64,000 bases of DNA from Uranotaenia lowii. Its lineage: Eukaryota > Arthropoda > Insecta > Diptera > Culicidae. Below the pieces are notes generated by a model. That model was not told the DNA's origin and did not search any database. It worked only from the letters and a program-made list of their open reading frames with translations. Made by a program: the position numbers and the translations under genes. Shown here piece by piece: positions 1-12,773 of this stretch (positions within the stretch are counted from its first letter, which is position 1; every line of letters starts with the position of its first letter). The stretch covers positions 313,635,304-313,699,303 of the forward strand of contig NC_073693.1 of assembly GCF_029784155.1 (NCBI RefSeq), read 5' to 3'.

Positions 1-168
1 CAAAGATCCACAATTTTAAAAAGCTTATGTAGTCATGTTTTAGGCTTAATTTCAAGATTTGAATGGTTATCATAATTTTAACTTTAAAAAGTAAACTTCA
101 ATCATCATCCAATGCTCAGAAAATACGTGTTCATAATCACCCCGTATCTTGAAGAATATATGAAAAAT

Positions 169-1700
169 ACTAGCTGATTCCGTACGAACTTCGTTTCGCT
201 TTAAATCATTGGTACGTCAAAATGAGTTTAGAAAATGAATTCGAAACATTCTTTCGACAATTTTGGGGAAAAAATTCAACAGTGTTTAAATTTGCTACTA
301 TTACTATTACTTGAAATTCAAATTAAACGGTTGATTGGCTTTTTATTAAAATTTATGTGAGAGTGTTTTCTTCTCGATCGGTTGCAAAATCTAGACATTA
401 TGGCAGAAACATGTACTATTTCTTTATGTGCACGACTCTTTTGCTCGACCTTCACACTCAAATTGGTATCAATTAACTGCCTCCAACAAAATTATTGCAC
501 AAAACACTGAACTTTCAATGAAACCCTCTTTTTCTGTCCCATGGTCCGAAATTCGATAATTGAAACCAACTTTACGTTCCCCAAAACTCCCTTGTGCCAT
601 TTTTTCTTTTCAAATTATGTGTAAAATAACATCAGGAATTTGAAAACAGTGAACAGTGGATATAGACGCCCTTTTCGCCGACCCTTGACACGGAACATGC
701 TACCTGGAGTCAATTGCTCATAGTTTATAACCCTCATCTGAACATTTTCATCTCAATCCGATGCATGATCACGACAATATCACGAAAACAGTGAGCAACT
801 GACATGGACGGCCTTTTTTTGACCACGATTCAAAACTTGACACCTGAAATCAATTATCTTTTCTGTTAAACTCCCATGTGTCAATTTTCATTACAATTCT
901 ATGCTCAATCAAGAGAATATCGTAAAAACAGTGAACAGATAATAACCCCTTTTGCCGACCCCTGAGTCAAGATTTGAAACCTGGAAGCAAAAGAGCGTCC
1001 CTCAAAATTCCTGTGCAGAAATTTTCATCTCAATCCAATGTAGAATAACGTCAAAATCGCAAAAACATTAATCAGTGAATATGGACGACCCCTTTGGCCG
1101 ACCCCTGACCCTAAATTTAATATCTGTAATCGATTGTTTGTCTCTCAAAACACTCATGTGCAAATTTTCATCACAATCCGGTGTTTAATAACGCCAATAT
1201 CGCAAAAACATTAATCAGTGAATATGGACAACCCCTTTGGCCGACCCCTGACCCTAAATTTGATAACTGTAATCGATTGCTCGTCTTTCAAAACACTCAT
1301 GTGCAAATTTTCATCACAATCTGGTGTATAATAACCCCAATATCGCAAAAACATTCATCAGTGGATATGGACGACCCCTTTGGCCGACCCCTGACCCTAA
1401 ATTTGATAACTGCAATCGATTTCTCGTCTTTCAAAATACTCAAGTGCAAATTATCAACACGATCCGACAAAAAATAACGTCAATATCGTGAAAACCATAT
1501 TTGTGTTGTATGGACGACCCCCTTCAGAAGGGGTCATCCAAAAATCTGAAAACATTTTTCATCCTTCCTGGACCTAATGAGTATCCATGCCAAATTTCAG
1601 ACCTCTAGCTCTTAAGACGGCTGAGTCTATAGAGGACAAACAAACAAACAAACAAACAAACAAACAAACATACAGATAATTGCTTTTTATATATATAGAT
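169..1700 (+). mobile_element. microsatellite-tailed mini-me-like element, copy 1
   Basis: The left end reads ACTAGCTGATTCCGTACG, a decayed form of the CTAGCTGACCCGG start seen intact at 14070 and 50680. The right end has a CAAA microsatellite (about 1640-1672) followed by TTTTTATATATATAGAT. The body is a series of about 143-bp units. This architecture (conserved head, proto-microsatellite, TA tail) resembles the dipteran mini-me elements; the family name is an inference from memory. No transposase or RT is encoded, so it would be non-autonomous. Confidence 0.6.
662..1560 (+). repeat. 143-bp tandem repeat inside copy 1
   Basis: Units start at 1081, 1224, 1367 and 1510, exactly 143 bp apart, each opening with ATGGACRACCCCTTTGG. 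Older diverged units begin near 662, 804 and 942. Each unit carries GCCGACCCCTGACCC and a CACTCATGTGCAAATTTTC-like segment. Identity rises to the right, so the latest expansion was at the microsatellite end. Confidence 0.85.
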
Positions 1701-1763
1701 GAACACTTCTTTGTGCATGCGTGGATATTTTTTAAACTGATTTTTTTTAACAGATATCTACTG

Positions 1764-3034
1764 CTTATTCTATTCTCTACTCTACTCTCTATTCTCTCTC
1801 TACTCTACTTTACTAAACTTTTTATTCTATTCTCTACTCTATTCTCTAATCTACTTCCTACTCTACTCTCTACTATATTCTCTACTATTCAACTCTCTAC
1901 TCAACTCTCTACTCTACACTCTACTCTACTCTCTAATCTACTCGCTACTCTACTCTCTACTCTACTCTCTACTCTACTCTCTACTCTACTCTTTTTTCTG
2001 TTCTCTACTCTACTCGCTATTCTATTCTCTACTTAACTCTCTATTCTACTCTCTATTCTATCCTCTACTCTACTCTCTAATCTACTTTTTATTATACTCT
2101 CTACTCTCTACTCTACTCTAATCTGTACTCTCTACTCTACTCGCTATTCTTCTCTCTACTCTACTCTACTTTCTACTCTACTCTCTACTCTACTCTCTAC
2201 TCTACTCTCTACTCTACTCTCTACTCTACTCTCTACTCTACTCTCTACTCTACTCTCTACTCTACTCTCTACTCTACTCTCTACTCTACTCTCTACTCTA
2301 CTCTCTACTCTACTCTCTACTCTACTCTCTACTCTACTCTCTACTCTACTCTCTACTCTACTCTCTACTCTACTCTCTACTCTACTCTCTACTCTACTCT
2401 CTACTCTACTCTCTATTCTACTCTCTACTCTACTCTCTACTCTACTCTCTATTCTACTCTCTATTCTACTCTCTATTTTACTCTCACTCTCTACTCTATT
2501 CTCTACTCTACTCTCTACTCTACTTTCTACTCTACTTTCTACTCTACTCTCAACTCTACTCTCTACTCTACTCTCTACTCTACTCTCTACTCTACTCTAA
2601 TCTCTACTCTCTACTCTACTTTCTACTCTACTCTCTACTCTACTCTCTATTCTACTCTCTATTTTACTCTCACTCTCTACTCTATTCTCTACTCTACTCT
2701 CTACACTACTTTCTACTCTACTCTCTACTCTCAACTCTACTTTCTACTCCACTCTCTACTCTACTCTCTACTCTACTCTCTACAATACTCTCTACTCTAC
2801 TCTCTACTCTACTCTCTACTCTACTCTCTACTCTACTCTCTACTCTACTCTCTACTCTACTCTCTACTCTACTCTCTACTCTACTCTCTACTCTACTCTC
2901 TACTCTACTCTCTACTCTACTCTCTACTCTACTCTAATCTCTACTCTCTACTCTACTCTCTACTCTACTCTCTACTCTACTCTCTAATCTACTCTCTACT
3001 CCACTCCCTTCTCTACTCTCCACTCTACTCCCTT
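1764..3034 (+). repeat. 12-bp CT-rich satellite (CTACTCTACTCT)n
   Basis: Perfect 12-bp periodicity through 2160-2410, with diverged units on both sides (7-bp and 5-bp sub-units CTACTCT and ACTCT). The tract is almost pure pyrimidine plus A. It starts directly after the TA tail of copy 1. Long ORFs through it are products of the repeat. Confidence 0.95.
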
Positions 3035-3169
3035 TCTACTGCATTATTCTTCTGGACTTGCCGCTACTTTGATATACTATACTTTAATTTACTATACTTT
3101 ATTCTTCTTTATTTTGCTTTACTGAAACCTACTTTACTTCATTTTACTCTGCTCTATTTGACCCTACTC

Positions 3170-4660
3170 TACTCCAGGTTGGTTCTGTATTTGAAAATGT
3201 AATTCAAATTTCGTATTTAAGTCCTTAATTGTGAAGTTGATTTTTTTTTTTAAATTTTAGGAATTTAAATCGCGATCCAGCAAATAAAATCTGATTTTGA
3301 ATTCTAAAACTTATGTAACTGAAACCATGCGCTAGCAATCGCTCCTGCTCCTGCTGCTTAAGCCGAACAATCGGATCAAGTTCCAGCTGTTTCTTTGCCA
3401 AACTAAATGTTGCTTGCAAAAAAAAGATGAATGTACGGGTACGTGTACGCAGAAAACAGCATCCAACCGAGGTAAAGCAGAGGAACCATAGATACTGAGA
3501 TGTATATGAAATTTAATATCTCCATGCAAATAGCGCTCGCTGCTTCGCTATGAAACATTGACTCCCAATGCGGTTCTGAAGAAGCCGAGAAGGATGAATG
3601 TAAGTAGAAAATAGGATGAATCGTGCAATTTTGTCTAGGAAAAGTTTTGTTTTTTTTTTCTTTTCCGGCTTCTTCCTTCAAATCTCGCTTTGATGCACAT
3701 TCTTGCATCTCAGCAGAATTTTTGATGCACCCACCCACTTTCTTCTTGCCGGGGGTGGAAGTTAGAAGAGTGCAGTAACAATTTCATGGCAACAAACTGA
3801 GCAGCAGCAGTGTTCGTGTTTTGCGAGTCAAATGTGCCATAAACTTTTCCGAATGTGACCTGAAAGCTCATGTGGAAACGGCTTACGAGCTTCACTTTGA
3901 TGTACGTACGTTCATAGACAAACCGCTGCTGCTGGCTGGGTGAATCGAGTTGCGGGTTTCAAAATTAACAACAACTTTTTGCAGCGATGTCAATTAAAAA
4001 GTTGAAATGTCAAACGGAAACATTCAAACTAAACCACCTCTACAAGGAAAAATCTTTGATCAAAATCAAAGAATTGACGAAAATTCTAGGAAATAAAATC
4101 TGATTCCAAGAAACCAAACCAATTCGAACCAAAATAAAAATGAATTCGACGAAAACAGGAATGCAAATCGTCCTTTTATTGGATGCCGTTTGTCACCGCG
4201 AATGGATCACATTTATATTCTCCAAACTCCAAAAACGTCATCAAAATTGAGCTCCCATGAATGCGTCTAGCTGACGACGACGTTCATCTTTCTATGAATG
4301 GAGGAGTGCGGTTGGGGGAAACGATTGTTAGCATACCTACTTCCATTTCACATGCTGCACCATGTGAAATTTATTACGTTTTATATTGAGAGGTATTTGT
4401 CTTTTGCGTTTGCCATTTTTCGGTTTCGGTTCAAAAAACCAATAACAGCTGCAATTTGTTACTATCCGATACAGTTCATTTGGTGGTTTGTTTTTTTTTA
4501 TCTAGCTGCTGCGTCTGAGATTAGAGTGATAGCTTTGACGAATAAAGAACGGTTGGGAAATGAGCTTTGCAATATTTTGTGGGCTCGACTGATTTGAAAT
4601 TCAATTAAATTAAAATTGGAAGTAATTAACTACAATAAAATATTGAGGAATTTAGATTTA
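3170..4660. other. higher-complexity unique DNA, no gene assigned
   Basis: Base composition is more even than in the surroundings, with short GCAGCAG runs (about 3800 and 3930). Several short ORFs exist on both strands (the longest about 100-110 codons) but none shows a domain, signal peptide or recognisable family. It could be intronic or regulatory DNA of a host gene outside the window. Confidence 0.4.
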
Positions 4661-5306
4661 TATCCCATGTAAAACATCGGGCTCACTCGTTTACATATCA
4701 TGGAGGGGAAGTGTTTGTATGTATGAATATGTGGCATTTGAGAAGTTGGCTAATAAATAAACATCATGCAACATCAGGGTTAGAATCAACATTTGTGTAC
4801 CACACCAATTATTTAATTTTTAATTTAATGTAATGTAATAAAGTCATCATTTTATGATAACAAAACGATGATGACATAGTTTCTCATATTGTGAGATAGC
4901 TTTTGACAGTTTTTTATTCTTCTAGACTAGTTATAAAAATCGAGTAATAGATGTACGTACAAATTTGTACATTTTTCGATGTCGTAAAAAAACTTTACGC
5001 AATATGACGGATTTGTTTAATGATATAACTTACAAATTTTACATTGCTTATTTCATCCGATACCAACACTGTTGGTGTAAAAACATTTTTGGAACAACTT
5101 TAAAAATTTTTGAATAATTTTTTTTAAGGTACCAGTCTGGGCTAAAATGCAACAAAATGCAAAACAAAGATTTACCTTTTCAATCTTGCGCCCATATGCT
5201 GGAATATGATTGTTTTTCATCACGCGTTTGTTTATTTCAAAGTTTCATCCATCCAAACATAATTTTTTATGGTTTCAGCTAGTAGAGTTTTTTGTAGTAT
5301 TTAGTT

Positions 5307-5640
5307 CCTAAATGTATGCAGTACCCTTATGCTTTTTCTATAAAAACATTATTGACAAAAAATATGTAAACTTTGATTCGAACAAAACGTAACAATACTG
5401 AAATGGTGCTTTATCATCATCACAAATATGTCGAAAAATGTAAATTTTCAAACGTTTTCATTTGATTTTTTTTTAAAACAAAGTTTTTTTCAACTTACCT
5501 CTTTTTCTTAGTAGAGTGATAATCTCATGTTTTTGTAAATTGAAAATAACTGGCGAAACCAATAGTTTTTATGACTACGTCAATTTGATGTCCCTTCAAC
5601 CTTACAATTTTTTATGAACAAGCAGTGTGATTATCTGTGG
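5307..5640 (+). repeat. dispersed repeat family, copy at 5.3 kb
   Basis: Shares with 7171-7312 the segments ACCCTTATGCTTTTTC and AACTGGCGAAACCAATA, in the same order. Also shares the ACTACGTCAATTTGA region and the following block with 54345-54515. Probably a decayed transposon of unknown class. Confidence 0.6.
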
Positions 5641-7170
5641 TTATTATTATTTTTTGGAAGGCAATGAAGTTGAAAAGTGTTGCATGATGCTTTGAACCAA
5701 AATTGAAAGAAATACTCATTTATGATAAGGTATAAAAGATTTTCATTGTGTTTTTTTTTACACATTTAAATATTATGTTTCGTTTTTTTTTAAATTAATA
5801 CGCACAGAAGTTTAGAAGAAAGAACTTGAAAAACGCCTTTTTTATACACTATAAAGCTTTGTTCGTTTAGAAAAGGGACACTTCATTTTGCTAATAGCTC
5901 GTTTACTAGTAATTGAACATTCAAAATTTTGACAGCATTTTGCTACCTGTGAAAAGTACTATCAGACCTATTTTTGTCAAAATTTTAAATTTACGCGTTT
6001 TTGGGATATATATGTGAGAGAAAAAGAAAAAAAAATTTTTTTGCTCAGTTGCCTTCTCAATCCGTCATTATCAAATTGATAGCCGACAAAACCGTTGATT
6101 ATTCAAAGAAGTTCTGTTTGTGAGTGGTAGAAAAGTTTGCAAACACTGTCAAAAATGTCCACAAAGTTCAAATCAAGCATTGGAGTGAAGCACATGATCT
6201 ACAACTACGTTTAAGGGTCATCAGGGAAGTCAAGTCTCATACCAGCATTTTTAATTTTGAATAATCGAAAAACCAAGTGTAGAACGCCGAAATGTCCGAA
6301 AATTTTTTCTCTAATAAGCTGAAAGTGTTGCCTTGTTGTGGAATTGTGAGTCATTCAAACCTAACTTAAAACAACAAATTTTTGCTAGTTTTTGAGCTCG
6401 TAAGCTGTTTAGCCGGTAGCGAGGCTATGTGACAGATGATTTCTGACCTTATGAAAAACTCCATTTCAAACCAATTCAAGCGTTTCAATCCTATACCATG
6501 TCTGCTAGTGGCAAGGTCCCTAACATTTATGTAGATGTTTGCTGGTTGTTGTGTATAAAATATAATGATTTTCCGAGATTCCGCTTCGGTGGAAAAAAAA
6601 CTGAAGTTTTCAACACGAAAAGTTTGGTTTTCTCTGTTTTTAAAAGCCTATAAAGAGTAATCTTGTATGTACCCTTTGCAACCTACGATCGATATTAGCC
6701 GATTATACTTTAAATTCAATCTCATGATTGTTTCACTTCGTTATTGTCAGGTTTTGCCGGCAGAAATTCTATTCAAACGCTTTAAAGGTTTCAAAAATAA
6801 TCAAGTTTTAATAATTTCGAAATAGCTGAATCCACTTAATTGCCCTCAGTTTATTTTAAAAGAGAAATATTGGACCAAAAAGTAGCAGAAATTGAAGCCT
6901 CTTAAAATACAGATTAGACGAAATAAAAGTTTGAAAAACTGATCAAAATCATGACTGACAAAAGTGTGCGCCGGCCGATAGGAAATACCAAGAATAAAGT
7001 AAAAAAAAATCTTACAAAAAACGATAAATTTTTTTTCCAAATTTTTTCATGAATTATCAAAAGATTACCTTCATTTACTTCATAGAAAGTATTTCGATCA
7101 AAAACATGGTTTTTGAGATACACGCATTCGTAACTGTCCCATTTCTAAAAGAACTAAGCTTCATTTTTAC

Positions 7171-7312
7171 CCCTTAAATGTATGTAACACCCTTATGCTT
7201 TTTCCTTTAAATCATATTTGGCAAAAATCGATTAATAGTGATAATCGCATATTTTTGTAAATTAAAGAATAACTGGCGAAACCAATAATTTTTCTGACTA
7301 TGTCAATGAGAT
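7171..7312 (+). repeat. dispersed repeat family, copy at 7.2 kb
   Basis: Shorter copy of the repeat at 5307, joined nearly directly to the Penelope fragment that follows. Confidence 0.55.
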
Positions 7313-7392
7313 AATTTGTAAGTCATACGTTCGCAATAGATATTATGTGCAATAATTACTGATTCAAAGATATCAGTCAGCCGCTTATGCGT

Positions 7393-7470
7393 AGTTGAAT
7401 CAAAGCAATCGAAAGATTCCTTTTAATTCAACCACGGTAAATGAAAAGTTCATATACCAGTATTTCGATA
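7393..7470 (-). mobile_element. Penelope-like element 3' tail fragment
   Basis: The reverse complement is nearly identical to 43994-44070, the tail of the Penelope-like element at 42.4-44.1 kb, and to both tails at 63.2-63.4 kb. Homology stops just inside the 3' strand of hammerhead stem II, so this copy lacks the CUGANGA half of the ribozyme and cannot cleave. Confidence 0.8.
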
Positions 7471-9039
7471 AAAATTCACAATAAAAAAGGATTTTGATTT
7501 CTAATATCACTTCCTTACTCATAATTTCCACACAAACTCAGAAAATTATGAATTTTAGTGATAAAATGAATCAATCTTTTTAGAACAAATCACAATGACA
7601 GTTTCAAATCAATGATGTTTTTGGTCAGTCATTGATAAATTTTCAAATGATGTTCCTTAGTCTGAACTAGAAATTTGCTTTAAAATAATTTTTCAGCAGT
7701 CTTGTTTTCAAATTTGAAGTATGTAAATATTTTCAAAACACAGATAAATAAAAAATAAATCTAAATTCCAATAATGCCAATAAATAAATGTCAGATCTGG
7801 ATAATCAATTATTTTCATTTTCCTAACAATCAATCATGGGATTGATTGTAAGAAAAATGATTATAATTGATATTTATTACTCATCTTAATTTACATTTTT
7901 TTACTTCATTTTTAACATAAGCGTTGATGTTTTTTAAATATAAAAAAAAAAATAATCGCGATTTGAAATGTGAATTTTTGAATAGGAAAAAAAAGGTTTA
8001 TGTTCTAAAACACAAAAATTCAGAATTGAAAAACAAAGACAAACTTGTTAAAAATATTTATAAAAAATTAAATAGCTTGACGTTAAAATTCGTTTAATTT
8101 ATTGAAAATTTGGAAAAAAAACTGTACTATGAAATTCGGTTAATTCATTTGAAACAAAATATTAAGATGAAAAAGATAAATTTAAGAAGGATTTTTTTGC
8201 AATAATCACATCTTACCATTATAAAAATTATTTTAGGAATTTAATTAATATCTCAAGGGTAAAGCATTTTGGTGTTTAAATTTAATGATTAATTTGGTAG
8301 ATTTTAGCGTCCTGAACTCGAATCTTTTGTTAAATTTGGACTATCACATTTTGTTTTAAAATGTGTCAGTTTTAAGTGGAATCAATCAATTCAATAAAGG
8401 AATAATATTTTGACGATTATGATGATGATGATGATTATTCATGATTTTTAAAAGCAAAATTCGACAGTTTTTGAATTTTTGGAAAGATATAATTATAAGT
8501 ATTTTTGACATTGTTGCATAAAAGTAAAAAAAATTGAAATTTCTTTAAAAATTCGTTAAATGAGAAAAAGTAAACAAATAGAAAACTTCTATAATTTTTT
8601 TTTCGCAAAAATCTAAATTACTTAAAATCTTGAAGAAAATTGTTTAATCATTCAAATCTTTTAATTCAAAATATTTTTTTGTTGTTTTCAAATTTTGTCA
8701 AAAAAGTCCAAAACTTCCTTAAAAGATTTAAATCTTTTTTGATAAGTTACTTTAATAACAGCTGATAGCTGATAGAATGACTGCATATTTATTTAGATTC
8801 AGGGCATTCAAGTTAGATAAAATTACTTTTTTAATTTTATTACACCTTGGAAAAATGTAGATTTTGTGGCTTTGTGTAATTTATCAAAACCTTTCAAAAT
8901 CTGATGTTGAACAAAAACAAGAAATACAAAATAAAATTAAGACTGTAATTGGTTTCTTGAAGAATATTTAATATCAACATAACATTTTTAATGACATATT
9001 TATTAATTCAAAATTTAAGTAATAAGGTAGGGGATATTA

Positions 9040-10988
9040 GATTTTAGATTTATTTTTTAATTTCAACATTTTTAAAAATCTGTCTGTCTGTCTGTCTCTG
9101 GGTATAAGAAATGTTTCTATGTTGGCTTGGTACTCTTCCTTTTTGCCAGCGGACAAATAGAAACGATTTCTTTGCGTAACTTGAAGTTATCGAGTAAATG
9201 GAACCAAATTTGGCATGGAGAAATATTTGAAAGCAAAATGATTCTATGTTTATATGACTTCCCCCTCCACCTTTCAGTGGGGAGATAAGAAGAGGGAGGG
9301 GGTCTCTAGAGTGTTCTACCAGGGATTTCCCGACCGGGAATTTTCAGGAATAAAAAAAACCGGGAATTTCCGAATCCCGGGAAATGCTAAAAAAACTCGG
9401 GAACTCCCAAAGCCAATAAAAAAGCAAAATCACTTAAAATTCACAATATTTAAATTGGAAAAATGGATCAGATTGATCAAGGAAAATGTTGATTCTACCT
9501 TGATATGTGGGACGGAAACTGACTCATACTTTGAATGATGATTCGAAAACTTTGAATAAAAGTTAAAAACGAAAAAAAAAACCTATTAAAACAAACAATT
9601 CCAATGAAGAAACAAAAAATACGAATATTCTATTTTGCATCAGCATTCCGGTTTGCAGAAGAAGCAATAAATTTTGTCGGTTGAAGTACTTAGTTTTTGG
9701 ATCTTGGGATTTGTAATTGCTAAAAGTTTGAAATAGTTGACAATACTACTACCTAAATTTAAAAAAAAAAAACCTCATAGATAAGGTTTCGTACGCAGAA
9801 GATAGTTTAAATCTTCATTTTCAATTTTCCCGGGATATTAAAAATTCCCAAGAAAAGGATCGTCAGATTTCCCGATTCCCGGGAACGCTAAAATGGGCAG
9901 GAAATGGACACTCTAGGAAATTTTGACTCATCTCGAGAATATTTCAAGCAAATGGAACAAAATTGGGCATGGGAGAGTATTTGGATACGAGAAATGTTCA
10001 AATGACTATTTGAGAGCCCTTCTTCTTTGTATTATTGGAAGGTTAGGGATGGGGCGAGGAACTTTCATATAATTCTTTTTTTTTTCGTAAATCGAACACT
10101 TATCAATTAAATGGAACCAAGTTTGACATGGAGAGATATTTGAGGGAAAAATGTTTGTATGATTATTCGGTTACTCCTCCTTAATTCCATGGAGAAAAAA
10201 TGGAAGGAAGGTCTCTCATACAAATTTTAGAATAACTCCAGAACTTATCTAGTCAATAGAACCAAACTTGGTATGGAAAGATATGCGAATACGAGAAATG
10301 TTTCGATATTTTTTATTTGCTTGAATGTTTTGATTAAGAACCCCTTCCGTTTTCCAGTGGGAGGATAAGAAGCGGGACCGGCTTCCTTATATTTTGTTTT
10401 GCTTGACATGAACACTTATCAAATAGAACCAAATTAGGAATAGAAGGCTATTTGAGTACAAAAATGGTTATTTGATTATTTGGCACTCACATCTCCCGCC
10501 ATATTTCAGTTGGAACATGCCAAGGAGAGAGAGAGGAACTCCCATATATTTTTTCATAACTCGAGAATTCATCAAGCAAACGGACACAAATTTGGCATGG
10601 GAATGTTTTTGGGTGCGTCATCAAGCAAAAGGAACCTTTTCTCACGTGAGAGCATAAATGCATACGGAAAACATTTCTGTAATGCTTTTGAACCTAACCC
10701 TTTTTTCAGTGGGAAAAGGTGAAAGAGTTTTTGTGCTTTTAGAAGACTTTAAAAAAATGATTGAAAAATAAATTTTAGGTAAGGTTTTGAAAATGCAAAA
10801 AATCATCTTTTCAGAAAGTTAGAAAAATTTATATTCGAATAACAATTTCAAACCAAATTTATAAACTTTGCATCTGAATGATGTCAAAATTAAGTTAAAA
10901 ATGATGTACAAATATTCAAAATTTATATAATTGTCTAAAATTTCGTTAAATTTTTAAAGGTATAAATAGCAAAGCACACCGGGTCAGC
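9040..10988 (-). mobile_element. microsatellite-tailed mini-me-like element, copy 2
   Basis: Minus-strand relative of 14070-16104. The right end is GGGTCAGC preceded by AGCAAAGCACACC (the head, reversed); the left end has a GTCT microsatellite at 9080-9098. The body repeats blocks with CCAAATTTGGCATGG and a CTCCC...GGGAGATAAGAAG palindromic segment about every 140 bp. Interrupted by a nested element at 9309-9913. The left boundary is approximate because the TA tail has decayed. Confidence 0.65.
9309..9913. mobile_element. TA-flanked MITE with TTCCCGGGA-rich ends (605 bp)
   Basis: Nested in copy 2. The ends are TA-GAGTGTTC and GGACACTC-TA, an 8-bp inverted repeat with one difference, and the subterminal regions are full of CCCGGGAATTTCC-type palindromes. 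A larger relative is at 56605-57433. The flanking TA suggests a Tc1/mariner-like target, but no transposase is present. A 94-codon ORF inside looks fortuitous. Confidence 0.65.
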
Positions 10989-11757
10989 AAATGTTTGAAA
11001 CAAATCTGCAAAATCGTAGTAAAATTAAGCAACAATACCAAAAACTTTTTGTAACAAAAAATGCAAAAAGTGAGCTTTTTCAACGCAAATCGTTTGACAA
11101 TTACGACGAAGGTTGAGAGAAAAAACTGAGTTTTGCAACGAGTTGAATGCAATATTTTATGCAAATTCTAGAAATTCATTCAAGAAAAATGTACGTTCAT
11201 CAATCAGCAAGAAGCACATCTCAACAAATAACCGCATGTGGACGACTATACCAAGCACTGAACATTTCAGATCGAGTAGGCTGGGGCTTTCACATTTCTA
11301 CGCAAAAACCAGTGTCGAAATGTAGTAGGTACTTTTCAGTAGTAGTCTTTTCAGTGTCGAAACTTGACTAAAGCACTGAATTATATAATAAGTCATTAGT
11401 CATTGTCATTAGTCATGCAAAAATTTGCAAAAAGTTGGTTTTTAAGCACGTATGACCCGTGCTTTGTCCAACGATGCTTGTCGGGGCTTGTCGTTAACAT
11501 CCAACCAAATAACTTTTATAATTTTTGTTTTGATCGTTGTCGTTTCAACATATTTGTGTTATTTGCGTTATAAAACAAAACTTTTCCGATACAACTGTGT
11601 TTGACCCTCGGCCTCGAACTCATGGATATCGGCTTTACAGACAAGCATTCTGTCAACTGAAGTGTATCACAAGTTCTGAAAACAAACCATTTATGTATTA
11701 ATTTGTATTAAATAGTGCACGCGATTCAATGAATTTTTCAAATAAACATTAAAATGC

Positions 11758-11944
11758 GGCTCCAGAAAGCATTGCTTTAAATTCGAAGGGAGTGACTAGT
11801 GAAAATTTCGAGATGTCTGAGATGTGAATATCAAGGTGCTCCATCAAGTGTTTTGGGATTGTTTCAGGTAGCTTTTTGAATATCCTTATCTAATAAGAAG
11901 CATTAAAGATCAAAAATGAACATTGAGTTTGACTCTCTGGAGCC
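11758..11944. repeat. inverted GGCTCCAGAGAG-bounded unit, copy 1
   Basis: Starts GGCTCCAGAAAG and ends CTCTCTGGAGCC, giving 12-bp inverted ends with one mismatch. A 166-bp unit with the same ends is at 19439-19604. Single ends in one orientation recur near 48096, 48602 and 48957. Whether these are MITE ends or a satellite motif is open. Confidence 0.5.
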
Positions 11945-12415
11945 ACTTTTAAGAATTTTGTGTTGAATTTTGCTATTTCTTTTAAAGCAAATGGTACCAT
12001 GAATTGAATTTGCTTGTCAAACTATTTGTGTTTTCCATTTTTAATTTATAAACTACATATATTGATTAAGAAAAGGTGTAAATTCTATGATTGAATAATT
12101 TGATAAAATTTTATTTTAAGAATATTAATTGGGTTTTTTTTTCATTTAAACTTTGAAAATAGATTATGAATTCTTGAACTCAAATTTGTTTAGGAACATC
12201 ATTTGAAATTATTTCTCGCTGTATTGAAATTTGACGAAGGAAAACGAAGTTCAATTTTGTTTACAATCAAACCATAACTGTTGAACTTTTCAAAAAAACT
12301 TTTCGTATCATACCAAATAAGTTTTATTTGGATGAATAGCAATCAGTTAAATTAGTGACTCGTTAAACCAAATAAATTTAAGCTGTTGTCTAAAGTGCAA
12401 ACGACACATCCCACC

Positions 12416-12773
12416 GTGACGTGAAATCGCTTTTCCAGGCTTTTCTGAACTGTTATCTCTCTAGAAGTCAACCAATTTATTTGAAAACGAAAAAATATTA
12501 GCAAACGGTTTAAAATTGAATTTCCTTCAAATTGAATATAATTTGGTCATTTAAAAAATGAAGTTGTTTGTGTTTTGATCGATTACTTTTGTGGCGTGAA
12601 TTCACGCTAGAATTGACCATTATTGATTTCAGAACATACCACTTTGACTTCATATTTTCTCTTCTTCTAATGATTTGTAGAAAAAAAATTACCCACAATT
12701 TGATGTGCGCAGCTTTTCAATTGAGCAACAACGAACAATGTTATGCCTCTTTGAAGTTGTGACATAAATTCAC
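12416..12773 (+). repeat. about 168-bp-period motif GTGACGTGAATTCAC, locus 1
   Basis: Related motifs at 12416 (GTGACGTGAAATCGC), 12591 (GTGGCGTGAATTCAC) and 12759 (GTGACATAAATTCAC), spaced 175 and 168 bp. The core GTGAATTCAC is a 10-bp palindrome. The sequence between motifs is strongly diverged. The same motif, 166 bp apart, occurs at 18.9-19.1 kb. Confidence 0.5.

Larger units (their letters stand above)
4661..9039. other. AT-rich intergenic or intronic DNA with repeat remnants
   Basis: No coding region could be supported. It contains two copies of a dispersed repeat (5307-5640, 7171-7312), a Penelope tail (7393-7470) and many A and T runs. The rest shows no structure that I can name. Confidence 0.5.

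Noticed and set aside
1680..2036. 118-codon plus-strand ORF with LLSTLLST repeats
   Set aside because: It runs into the 12-bp CTACTCTACTCT satellite and reflects its composition.
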